Part shown: piece after piece, positions 55,901-64,000 of the stretch | How positions within the stretch are numbered: the stretch's first letter is position 1 | Layout: each line of letters opens with the position of its first letter | Source of the DNA: Arbacia lixula | Taxonomy: Eukaryota > Echinodermata > Echinoidea > Arbacioida > Arbaciidae | Assembly (NCBI GenBank): GCA_963669155.1 | Contig: OZ022580.1 | Span: 24,977,512-25,041,511 of the forward strand | DNA length: 64,000 bases | Direction of reading: 5' to 3' | Translations under genes and position numbers: made by a program | Notes under the pieces: generated by a model | Told to the model about the DNA's origin: nothing | Database searches by the model: none | Seen by the model: only the letters and a program-made list of their open reading frames with translations

Positions 55901-58893
55901 CAATCTCGTTACTACCAGCGCTGAGTGTAATGCTAAGATAAGGCGGAAATGGCTCGTTTTCTAGAATTGTTCCTCCAAGAAAGCACTCTGAGGCTGTAGT
56001 GACACACAGCTCTCTTGGATTTGAGAGGATGAAAAACAAAATGATACAAGAACTACTGGTGATAAACTAGTCACAACCTGCTGGAGGAAAAGTGCTATTC
56101 AGAAAATTGAAACACATGGATGCCGGCACACCCAAGATTATTGGCTAAACTTGGGACTTAGAAGGAGGATGATATGAATTACCACAAATTTTTCTTCCAT
56201 ATTTCAGCATATTAAGTGTTTGGAAGTGCGAGAAAGAAGTTTGACGGGCTCTCATAAATGCTTTCCCCGTACTTTACTCATACTGCATATTTGTGGGCTG
56301 ACTTTTCTCCACTCTGAGCAGCGTGACTCTGGCATAATCTGCTGCACAGACAATAGAAGACAGGTTATGAAAGTACTTCAAAATCGTTATACCCCTTTGG
56401 TTACTAGTCCCATGACAAATGTTGACATCCTAACTGGTTCACGAAGCCAAAAAAGCTAACCGTGAACAATGGATTACAATAAATACTTTAAAAAAAATTA
56501 AAGTACTTAATTATATCCCAAAAGTGTTAAATTTACTTTTCTGAACACCTTCTACATCCAAGACAAAAACCATCACCCCTGTATGGCTGTATTAGTGAGC
56601 TGCATACACTCCAGCTCAAAGGAACTGGCATAGGTAAAGGGAAAGGGAAGAAAGGGAAGGAGCCACAGTTTTAAAATGCGGTATATTTTGTCCAGTTCAG
56701 GATGAAACACAATGCATTAGCCTAAAAAGCATCATGTTTCATGCTGAACTGGATGAAATATACCGCGGTTTAAAACTGCTGCTTCTTCCCTTTCTCCCCT
56801 TTCCCTTTCCCTATGCTAATTCCTTTGAGCTGGAGTGTACATGATGACTCCCATTCTTGTGCTTAACATTCCCCAGTTTCTATTCAATCAATGGATTTAA
56901 ACATCCCAGTACCAAGCCAAGATAAGACCATTGATTTATTACACATTTCATGCACCTACTGAGAGGGTTATATACTTACCCTCTCCTGTTTTAGACAAAA
57001 TACTGCCATTTTCTTTAAGAGGTTATCACAGGTGCAAACATTATAAAACAATAAGTGAGCTCTTTAGGCCTTTCCAATGTACACCACTCTAATTCAAGTT
57101 CATGCTTTCATGTACATATATCTAAATTCAATTGAAGAAGTGTTCAAAGAGCAAAAAATAAATATCTGCATGATTATGCTTTTTACATGTCAATTTCAAT
57201 TCAGTTATTTCACTATAACAGACTTAAACGTCACGCAGGACATAATGTTCTGGGTGTACCGTAAATGTAGGCAGAGAAGAAGCAGTGCAATTTGCAGCAC
57301 ATTTGGGGCAGATTGCTGCACAAAGTCACAAATGTACAGCAGTCATTGGTATAGACAGGAATAACTGTATCATCTGGGCATTCTTTAATCAAAGTTACAT
57401 TTATTTTTTGGACATGATGCAATCTCAGCGGATGCAACGTCCTACAGAGACTGATTTTTCGGTCTTTGATTGGTACCGCCGCCTCCCCAAACTAATTACT
57501 CACAAATTTGAGTCTGCTGATTAGAATTGCTGTTCAAATTTTAAATCCTAAATTATTCTCTGAGATGCACTCGTGACTAAAATGCCATGAAGCTTTGCAC
57601 TCACTTAGATGGTGAACCCACGGTCAACTTGTAGGTGATGTTCTGGCCAGGGCAAGGATTCCAGTAGGCAGTGAAGTTCAGGTTCAAGCCCGTAATTTGT
57701 AAATCGCCAGTGGCATTCCAACAGCATTCAGAGAGACCTACGAGATGCAACATATGGAAGAATGGAAAATGAGCGCTAATTTATCAGCAGTATACAGTAT
57801 TTTCCAAATAGCACAAAGAATTGTTAGAATGCTAAAACATGTATCACAACAGAATTTATGTACATACCTGCATATTTCATGTTATGCATTCTTTATGCAT
57901 TTCTTCCAAAGATGTTAATCATGGTAGCCTTGTTTGAGGTTTATCTGACTAGCACTAACTAATAACATCTAAATTGCTTTCCCTTATTGACATTGAATCA
58001 CTACGATCAGTTGAATGTAAGAACTTGTTTCTTGGCAGTCTGGGAGAGAGTTCCCACTAATGATAATACATCATACAAGGGCTTAATATTTGATCAATTA
58101 ACAGTGCACTATTTATACAAATTATATTGACTGATTATGAGGGATCTTGTGGAATCCACTACTCGTAGTAGTACTGGAGGGAGTAGGGTACTTTTCAATT
58201 CAATTCAATCAAATTCTTCTTCTCTTAGTTCAAGCCACCGTCAGGTATATTCTTGAACTGTTACGGGTGTGGTGCGGGTGTGTATGGTCACCGGTCAGTG
58301 TTCCAACATCTAAAGAACTACAGGTTGTGGTTCAATTATGGTTTATTGATAAAAACATGCAGACTGACTCAGGGTCCTGTTGCATAAAACTTACCGTTAA
58401 TGGTAAGTCTGTCATCAATGGTAACTACCATGGTAACATCACACAACAGCCAATCAAATTCAAGGTTTCCATAGAAGTAACCATTGATAGCAAAGTTACC
58501 ATCAATGGTAAGTTTTATGCAACAGGGCCCTAAAATATTATAAAATAATTTACAGTCATGACAGTGAACAGATGTACACTCCAGCTCAAAGGAATTGGCA
58601 TAGGGAAAGGGAATATTTTGTCCAGTTCAGCATGAAACATGATGCTTTAGCCTAAAAAGTACCGTGTTTCATGCTGAACTGGAGAAAATGTATTGCGGTT
58701 TAAAGCTGCAGCTCCTTCCCTTTCCCTTTCACTATGCCAATTCTTTTAGCTGTAGTGTACAACCGAGCCCCACTGTATCTGTCAACAGGACACCATGAAA
58801 GAGGAAAGATGCCATTAATCTACTCTCTGGCTTACCAAAGAAACATATCAATATGATGAGAGAAAGAGAAACTCTGGAGAGCAGATATGTCAT
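44780..58893 (-). CDS. gp130-like class I cytokine receptor
   Basis: Ten exons join without a stop: 58836-58893, 57605-57737, 55871-56013, 54713-54936, 52448-52610, 51873-51964, 50868-51126, 47719-47994, 46552-46700, 44780-45763. Product 826 residues (human gp130 is 918). Layout: signal peptide 1-20; cysteine-rich cytokine-receptor module about 21-240; fibronectin-like domains about 241-449; membrane helix about 458-481; cytoplasmic tail to 826. The segment WLLKWDTPQSV...VSITPMIYNGTGPY resembles gp130 domain 5, and PPVQDHNGYLTLYDIQY resembles the start of its domain 4. The WSxWS position reads GHESEP. The tail has YAVQ (Tyr 799, YxxQ type) and YTKL (766), but no clear Pro-rich Box 1. By family, such receptors signal through JAK and STAT at the cell surface; that is inferred. 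Confidence 0.78.
46552..46700 (-). CDS. Receptor exon 9: transmembrane segment
   Basis: 149 bases between TTTCAG and GTAAGT, phase 1 to 0. A 24-residue hydrophobic helix (LVGVLAGVLLFFTLVIIVVA and following) is flanked by acidic/basic residues outside and KHGPRW inside. Confidence 0.88.
47267..47307. repeat. (GATA)n microsatellite
   Basis: About ten GATA units in the intron between receptor exons 8 and 9. Confidence 0.95.
47719..47994 (-). CDS. Receptor exon 8: membrane-proximal domain
   Basis: 276 bases between TCTGCAG and GTGAGT, phase 1-1. It encodes VWLLKWDTPQSVHTGDC and VSRVSITPMIYNGTGPYAQG, which line up with gp130 domain 5 (WVEWTTPRESV and ITVTPVYADGPG, recalled from the human protein). 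Confidence 0.82.
48402..50650. mobile_element. Array-bearing element, pearl/Helentron-like
   Basis: Begins GTCTCGCCCAC and ends GTGGGCGAGAC. It contains a unique left part, twelve 157-base tandem units, a (GACGGAC) minisatellite at 50549-50606, and a terminal hairpin (GTCTCGCC ... GGCGAGAC, 50622-50650). This order recalls the non-autonomous pearl/HINE elements described in bivalves and other invertebrates; that match is from memory. No open frame. Located in receptor intron 7. Confidence 0.6.
48636..50540. repeat. 157-base tandem array with TGACCT half-sites
   Basis: TCTTGC starts at 48641 and then every 157 bases without exception to 50525: twelve full units and a partial thirteenth. Each unit has TGACCTCAAATGACCT (a DR4 arrangement), TGACCTTTGACCT (DR1) and a fourth TGACCT seven bases on. 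Units 1 and 2 are the most diverged. Variants suggest a five-unit higher-order repeat (units 3-7 and 8-12). Confidence 0.95.
50868..51126 (-). CDS. Receptor exon 7
   Basis: 259 bases between GCACAG and GTAAGC, phase 0 to 1. It encodes APPVQDHNGYLTLYDIQYRH, WNWTVSVPPSVDI and VNYEIRVFANNSAGGASS, a complete second half of a fibronectin III domain. Confidence 0.85.
51690..51740. repeat. C-rich tract
   Basis: CCCCCT units passing into a run of about 19 C, in the intron between receptor exons 6 and 7. Confidence 0.9.
51873..51964 (-). CDS. Receptor exon 6
   Basis: 92 bases between CTGCAG and GTGAAT, phase 1 to 0. It encodes VPAKGPSVLRLHSVG and RNITMTIQ, the opening strands of a fibronectin-like domain. 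Confidence 0.75.
52448..52610 (-). CDS. Receptor exon 5: FNIII half with degenerate WSxWS
   Basis: 163 bases between CCCAG and GTGAGT, phase 0 to 1. It encodes LTGLTPHTNYQLETRCRD, a typical fibronectin III E-F-strand pattern, then GHESEPRTLHFTTEED where gp130 has WSDWSE. A long (TAG)n tract lies about 65 bases upstream of the acceptor. Confidence 0.8.
52676..52953. repeat. (TAG)n microsatellite in receptor intron 4
   Basis: About 270 bases of TAG/AGT repeat with a few interruptions. It reads CTA/ACT on the transcribed sense strand and lies about 65 bases before the exon 5 acceptor. Confidence 0.95.
53419..54654. mobile_element. Long-arm element with GCGGCTTAT ends
   Basis: Ends TGACTGGCGTATAAACCGCAC (split over the boundary at 53428) and, inverted, TGACCGGCAGATAAGCCGCAC. 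Arms of roughly 300 bases pair, including CTCATTAGCTGTATCTTTGA with its complement. The central ~500 bases are unrelated. The ends resemble Tc1/pogo-type MITEs with TA target sites; not certain. Confidence 0.65.
54713..54936 (-). CDS. Receptor exon 4
   Basis: 224 bases between GACCAG and GTACAG, phase 1 to 0. It encodes IQVEARNARVVIRGPRTPLY, RRYRGPSF and RNVECSSTLT, likely the N-terminal half of the second module. Of the three overlapping frames here only this one joins both neighbours. Confidence 0.72.
55421..55796. mobile_element. TTAAAGGGAA foldback MITE, intact
   Basis: 376-base near-palindrome, ends TAAAGGGAATATCCTGTACT and AGTACAGTTTACTCCCTTTA, centre near 55620 (CCAACATTTTAATTTAATC). 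It is the reference copy for 40066-41082 and 48352-50800. Lies in receptor intron 3, about 75 bases from exon 3. Confidence 0.9.
55871..56013 (-). CDS. Receptor exon 3
   Basis: 143 bases, phase 2 to 1, acceptor CAAATCCAAG and donor GTGGGC. It encodes ELCVTTASECFLGG, supplying the second cysteine pair, and PYLSITLSAGSNEIV. The acceptor is the weakest in the gene, but it is the only one nearby that keeps phase. Confidence 0.65.
56611..56840. mobile_element. CAGCTCAAAGGAATTG foldback MITE, copy 2
   Basis: Ends CTCCAGCTCAAAGGAACTGG and CTAATTCCTTTGAGCTGGAG with the GTCCAGTTCAG arms and GCCTAAAAAGC centre. In receptor intron 2. Confidence 0.88.
57605..57737 (-). CDS. Receptor exon 2: first cytokine-receptor half-domain
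   Basis: 133 bases between GTAG and GTGAGT, phase 1 to 2. It encodes SECCWNATGDLQITG and FTAYWNPCPGQNITYKL, with paired cysteines, a Trp and two N-glycosylation sequons, as expected for the N-terminal module. Confidence 0.75.
58372..58530. mobile_element. CCTGTTGCAT palindromic MITE, intact copy 2
   Basis: Ends GGGTCCTGTTGCATAAAAC and GTTTTATGCAACAGGGCCC, internal ACCGTTAATGGTAA and ACCATCAATGGTAA. In receptor intron 1. Confidence 0.88.
58574..58760. mobile_element. CAGCTCAAAGGAATTG foldback MITE, copy 3
   Basis: Shorter copy lacking about 30 bases of the left arm. Ends CTCCAGCTCAAAGGAATTGG and CCAATTCTTTTAGCTGTAG. In receptor intron 1, about 75 bases from exon 1. Confidence 0.85.
58836..58893 (-). 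CDS. Receptor exon 1: signal peptide
   Basis: ATG at 58893-58891 followed by MTYLLSRVSLSLIILICFF, a typical secretory leader, then donor GTAAGC in phase 1. An ATG 13 bases upstream opens a different, short frame. Confidence 0.7.
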
Positions 58894-59480
58894 CTTCCGG
58901 AAACATTTGCTTTGCCGATACGATGATCTGAGCTGAATAGATGCCGCGCCGCCTTGACTTGTTCAAATTCAATCGTGTCTCATCATCATCGCATCGGACA
59001 CGCTCCAAATGTATAACTTTACTAACGAAGATATCGGTGTGTTCTTGAATCAGGCGTATGGCTAATGGTAAGAAGGTAACACCTCCTTCTTGTTCCTAGG
59101 ATCGTTGGACTTCCAATTCCAACGGAGCAATGTAGCTGTAGCTGTAGCCAGCAGCATATCATCAATGCGTTTACGTTTCCGTACACGAAATCCAGTACGT
59201 GGGACCGGCCGGGGGAGTGAAAAGGCGTCGCTTACGGCGATGAGAACTGATGCAACCGAGTCCGAGAAGAGTAGAGGTGGAGACCGAGACAAGTTGGAAT
59301 CTTTATCACGTAACCGCATCAGTAATTGTCAGAAACAAATTGAAGAAGAATCCTTTCATCTTGACAAGCACATAATGTGATCGGATTCAGAATAGTGCAG
59401 CAGCATATAGTGAAACTAAAAGTGAGACATAACACGCGATTCGCGAGAAGAGTAGATGATGCTGCGGCCGGTTTGTTGTT
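58894..59480. promoter_or_regulatory. Probable 5' region of the receptor gene
   Basis: CG-richer sequence immediately upstream of the receptor start codon (GGCGGCGCGGC, CGTACACGAAATCC, GACCGGCCGG). A 96-codon open frame on the plus strand at 59090-59380 has no recognisable family. No TATA box or start site could be fixed; the promoter call rests on position only. Confidence 0.3.
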
Positions 59481-59514
59481 ATACCTACGTGTATTATGTA
59501 GGTCGGTGCACGGG

Positions 59515-59679
59515 AGGGGTCCCCGGGGAGTGGGGGAGGGGGGGGGGGGTGGGGGCTAGCTGCTGGGGGTGGGGGGTGGGGGTGGGGGGTGGGGAAGGGG
59601 GTTAATTGCTCTAGAGGTAACTGTCTGGGGGTAGTTATCCTGGGGGTAGTTGTCCTAGGGGGTAATTATAATTGTCCTA
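59515..59679. repeat. G-rich tract next to assembly gap
   Basis: Long G runs (GGGGGTGGGGGG type) followed by three tandem GTAGTT(A/G)TCCT(A/G)GGGG units running straight into the gap. Confidence 0.9.
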
Positions 59680-59879
59680 NNNNNNNNNNNNNNNNNNNNN
59701 NNNNNNNNNNNNNNNNNNNNNNNNNNNNNNNNNNNNNNNNNNNNNNNNNNNNNNNNNNNNNNNNNNNNNNNNNNNNNNNNNNNNNNNNNNNNNNNNNNNN
59801 NNNNNNNNNNNNNNNNNNNNNNNNNNNNNNNNNNNNNNNNNNNNNNNNNNNNNNNNNNNNNNNNNNNNNNNNNNNNNNN
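59680..59879. other. Assembly gap (200 N)
   Basis: Exactly 200 unknown bases, a conventional filler length, so the true gap size is unknown. Confidence 1.
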
Positions 59880-61380
59880 TTCAATATTTTGAAAAAGGCC
59901 TATATGTCCAAAATATTGGTACCGGAAAGAGGTGCATTGCCATAGTATTGGCCTATATGCGGGAGCTCGATACAACATATTAAAATAAACCAACCTTTCT
60001 TAAGTAGGTGCATATCAGATAGGCCTACTTTAGAATAAATGACAAAATAACACTATGCGGGACACCACTGGCTGCAGTTCTTTGTCTAATTGCTCTTTTG
60101 AGACATGTTTTTTTATGTTATTTTTTTTTTAGTGGTGAATTTATGAAGGGATTATAGAAGTGGTGGGTAACAAAGAATTGGTGCAGTTCGGATTTACAGT
60201 TTCCGCTTCCTGGTTGCAGTTAATAGACGTCCTCGCACTCGATCACATGTTTCCCGAAAGTAAAACTAACATTAGCTTAAATCAGCACCAGATCACGCAG
60301 CGAGTAAGCTGCCCATTAATTGCGCGCATTCATGCTACCAATTCTGCCCTACTGTGATAAAAGGAAGCAACTCACAAGAGACTTTTCTTGTAAATGAGCA
60401 AAATTTGTTCGTCATTAATTTGCAATGACATCACTGCAACACCACATCGTGCTAGATTGAATATCTCGCAACAAGATTAATATTCCTTATCCAGATTTTG
60501 GCCACATGTAGGGAATGCTGGGTACATGCAATCCAAGAATACCAATAGCCCATATTTGAGTGATTTTTAAGTTACTTCCTTTTGTCAGAGTAGAGAAGAA
60601 TTAAAGACAGCCTTACTTTTGGTAATGAGATTTCGATTTTACTCTTTGTGGGCTAAGTGTGTGTTTTGTTATAAATAATGCACAAAAATCCCATTAAGCA
60701 GCATTCTTTCTGGCACAGGAAGGGAAAATAGCCAATATGTTGTTGGATCATTCAGATCTAATAGCCCTCGATCTCTCGAGCTACTTCTTTTCACTACCTT
60801 GGATATGAAACGTTCGACTTAGTATCATGATTAAGATTCAACTCTTTAACTATATAGGGTGACTGTATTATAACTTCGAATGATGGCAGCTAGTTTCTCG
60901 TCATCTCTCGGTATCTCTCTTTCATCGTTTACTTCTTGATCAGTATGTGTCTCGTGTGTATGTGTTTTGTTTCATCATCATGAAATGAACATTTTGATTG
61001 TTTAGACATTTACCTTTAACTGTGGAGGCGAACTTTCGGTTTCCAGAGAACTTTGAAGCTGCTTTGTTCTTCAAATTCCGTTTTCTATCAAGTTTTATTT
61101 GTTATCGGATTTTATTAAATGCATCTGATGGCTTTGTCGTATGGATAGTTTCCGTTGTATGTTTACATTTCACAACGATATTGACTGCCTTGATTAGGCC
61201 TATACATCTAATATCATCAATCCCTATATCTTCCTTTAACACGTTTGATCTATATATCACGATATATATAATTAATATATCACCTATATATCAAGCTATT
61301 TGCATTGCTAGTTACTTTCGACCTGCCTTCCTATTTATGTATCTAACTACTTAGCGAGCTTACAAATACAGTATGTTCAT
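59880..61380. other. No gene; one candidate MITE
   Basis: No gene recognised. A candidate ~225-base MITE at 60359-60583 has inverted ends AAAAGGAAGCAACTCA and TTAAGTTACTTCCTTTT. The remainder is AT-rich without repeat matches in the window. Confidence 0.45.
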
Positions 61381-61387
61381 CTAAACA

Positions 61388-62140
61388 CAACAAAAAAAGT
61401 ATCACCCCCCAAGCAAAACAGCATAACTTTTAATCTAAGAGTAAGAGGTTTTGGGAAAAACAATTTGGCATGATTGTTCCTTAACTTATTGACTAACTTC
61501 TGTGTGAAAATCACGTCAATCCAATGAGTCATGCATATGAGTGGGCACATTTTAAAGGCAAAAATGTCACTTTTCAAATGTCACAAAAGTAATTGTTGAT
61601 GCCGTTTTAACAATACATTTTGGGATATTTTTGTGCGATTTTTAAAGTATTTTCACTTGACCATGACGCGAAAATGACTTCTTATGTGTACATAACAGTT
61701 AATGTTACATTTTTGTCCAAAAAATATTTTTTCACCAAAATAAAGGGTCCCTCTTGAGTTTCAAAGTCAATAGGGATGAGTATTTGTTAACGGTGCTCAC
61801 TCAACCAGAACAATGGGTAAAGTGTCGGGATAGGTGTTCGTGCATAGAGAGATGGATGATAAACATTGAAAGGACATAACTTATGCACCAGAAATGGAAT
61901 TCATGAAAAATTCATATGATAGAATCCCAAAATTACCCTTGTGACTTTTGAAAAGAGACATTTTTGGCTTTAGAATTTTCCCACTCATGCATGACTAATT
62001 GCATTAATGTGATTTTCACACATAAGTTCGTCAATAATTTAAGAAACAATCCTGCCAAATTATTTTTCCCCAACACCTCTTCGATAAAAAGTTATGCTAT
62101 TTTGCTTAGGGGGGGGGGGGGGGGGGCTTACTTTTTTTTT
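61388..62140. mobile_element. Element with C-run/G-run termini, copy 2
   Basis: Left AAAAAAAGTATCACCCCCC and CATAACTTTTAATCTAAGAG; right AAAAAGTTATGCTATTTTGC then about 18 G and CTTACTTTTTTTT. About 755 bases with pairing arms. Same family as 30697-31328. Confidence 0.7.
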
Positions 62141-64000
62141 AGTTATGTTTATATATCTAGTTATATTTGAATCAGTGCCACCAATCGTTTAAAAAAAAAT
62201 CAAAATCTTACCATCACTATTCCATGCTGCTTGTTTGCAAACTTTCAAGAGTGACAATACAATACAAACGTATTTTTCATTGCTTGATACGACATGAAGA
62301 CAATATTTCACCAGCACTCTCACTGTTATCAGAACGTCTATTTGAAGCACATTAATCCTGTCTACACATTGTATTGATATGCCAGTCAATATGCTCGTCC
62401 TATCCTATGGATCAACCTGATCAATATGAAACCTAGTAGTTGATACATGTATATCTAACAGGAGGAAAACCTTATGTGGACTTTATAAACTAAATATGAA
62501 TGCAAGGAAATAAAAATCAATAAAAACTTGAAATTACACTTTTACACAGTTGAATTGCTGTGATTGTAATTTTTTGAGAAATAAATGTTCTGCGTTCGTG
62601 AAAGGGCCTTAATTTCTCCTCAGCCCCCCCCCCCTCTTTCCTTATATATATCTTTCTCTCCCCTTCTCCTTATCTCTCTCCCTCTCCACCCTATCAATCT
62701 CTTCCATACCTCTTCCATTTCCTTTCATCTCTCGGCGAATCTTTCAATCTTTATCTTTCTTTCTCTCTCTCCACTTCCCCCTCTCCTTTCTCTCTCTCTT
62801 GCTCTCCCATGCCCTCATGTCTCTGTCCCTCTTTCCATAACCCTCTCTCTCTCTCTGTGCCCTCCCCCACCCCCATCCCCCTTCTCTTAACCTCTCTCTC
62901 TCTCACCCACACATACACACACACACACCATGGTAAATGGGAAGAGAGATAGGGGGAGAGAGAGGGGAAGAAAATAATATAAATTAGAGACGTAAGTTAC
63001 ATATCAACAGGTGCTTTACAATGTAGAATAAAATTCACTTTATATTGCAATAACTCTGGAAATCGAAGCAAAGTCAATAGCCAGCTGATTCCTTGCTCAA
63101 AACATGTTTAATATCTTCAGATAAATACAACTTTATGTACAATCTTTTAACAAATAAAGAGTGCTGTATAATGCATGACACTTACATCATATTTACATAA
63201 CATTTTATATTTCATTTTATTGTAATACTTTGGTCTACATTACAAAGTCATATCAGTGAGAGATGCTAAGTCCCTTCTGAACAGACTTTACCTCAATAAA
63301 GATACATCTGGATAGGAGACAGTTCGTGGTCTGATCGTAAGACATGGGGCAATCCCTTGCCAGGCTCAAGGCCGCTGTCTTTAACACCCACTCTCTTTAC
63401 ACTCAAACAAACCACACCCGGATAGGTTACCATGACAACAGGCGAATCTCAGACATTCCAACAAGGGTAGTTTTCCAATCAGACGGATGTGTTCTAGGAG
63501 AATTAGCAATAGAAATGAAATTAATATGAGGAAACCCTTGTGTGCTTTTGAGCACAAGTTGAGAGTTAAAATTTACAACATCCTTGGGATTTTGATTGGC
63601 TCACAAGTGGTATGTCATTGAAGAAACATCATGTAAGTTTTGATATATGCATTCAATAAGATTTGAAATAAGACATGCCCTTTGTTAGATTTTTGGTGTA
63701 TTATGATGACAATCATAAACATTATCTGGCCCTAGTTGCATTTTATGACATGCATTTTACAGCTCTGCCTTAATCAAACTTTTCCCATGACAAATGGACA
63801 CCACTGTCATTTACAAGGGCATTGCAAAACCGAACACAGAAATAATTCATAGCACCCACAAGACACAGTACTCGGCAGAGTACTTAATAGAGCTTTCAAA
63901 TACTTATTGACCTCAAAAGTACACCAGTTGAGAGAGCATTCTTCCCTTTGTGTTTACTCCTCATTTATCCACTGCAAAGGAGAGTAATTTGTGAGAATGG
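62141..64000. other. No gene; CT-rich tract
   Basis: A strongly pyrimidine-rich CT tract occupies about 62620-62910, followed by (CA)n. The last 1 kb contains only short open frames and no recognised repeat or gene. Confidence 0.5.

Noticed and set aside
59090-59380. 96-codon plus-strand open frame
   Set aside because: Overlaps an opposing open frame, no recognisable family, and lies in the probable receptor 5' region; coding not supported.

Overview
The window looks like animal nuclear DNA from a deuterostome, most likely an echinoderm and probably a sea urchin. The evidence is short coding exons with canonical GT..AG introns, a two-domain sea-urchin-egg-lectin (SUEL) type protein, a gp130-like cytokine receptor, and a very dense load of palindromic MITEs, microsatellites and long G/C homopolymers. 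The species call is inference. One 200-base run of N (59680-59879) is an assembly gap.

Three genes can be reconstructed from splice sites and reading phase. (1) About 9.2-27.0 kb, minus strand, probably continuing left past 0.7 kb: a secreted lectin with a signal peptide, two SUEL domains each split by an intron, then a long proline-rich region encoded by many small exons that are all phase 1-1 (15-99 bases, all multiples of three). Four copies of a ~630-base genomic cassette (one 39-base exon plus one 90-base exon) lie in tandem at 12.5-15.3 kb, and another duplicated exon sits at 0.7 and 1.5 kb. (2) 32.4-35.4 kb, plus strand: proteasome assembly chaperone 3 (PSMG3), four exons, 121 residues, complete. 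(3) 44.8-58.9 kb, minus strand: a ten-exon, 826-residue class I cytokine-receptor-like protein of gp130 type, with signal peptide, ectodomain, one membrane segment and a 345-residue tail bearing a YxxQ motif.

The rest is mostly repeats. 0-1.7 kb is a tandem duplication. 2.8-3.1 kb holds a tRNA-derived SINE. 3.4-7.6 kb holds three copies of a CAGGG-ended element, two in opposite orientation. 24-63 kb carries at least nine MITE or foldback families, often in two to four copies, with several clean nested insertions: a Tc1-like element inside a foldback MITE, an 8-bp-duplicating element inside another palindrome, and a tandem-array element inside a third copy of the foldback. Intron 7 of the receptor gene contains twelve 157-base units, each with four TGACCT nuclear-receptor half-sites, flanked by an ACGG-type minisatellite and a terminal hairpin. 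From 59 kb to the end no coding gene was recognised.

The three genes do not form an obvious pathway. The lectin is likely a secreted recognition or coat protein, the receptor a JAK/STAT-type signalling receptor, and PSMG3 a housekeeping proteasome factor. The most unusual features are the symmetric-exon stalk array of the lectin gene and the half-site array inside the receptor intron.
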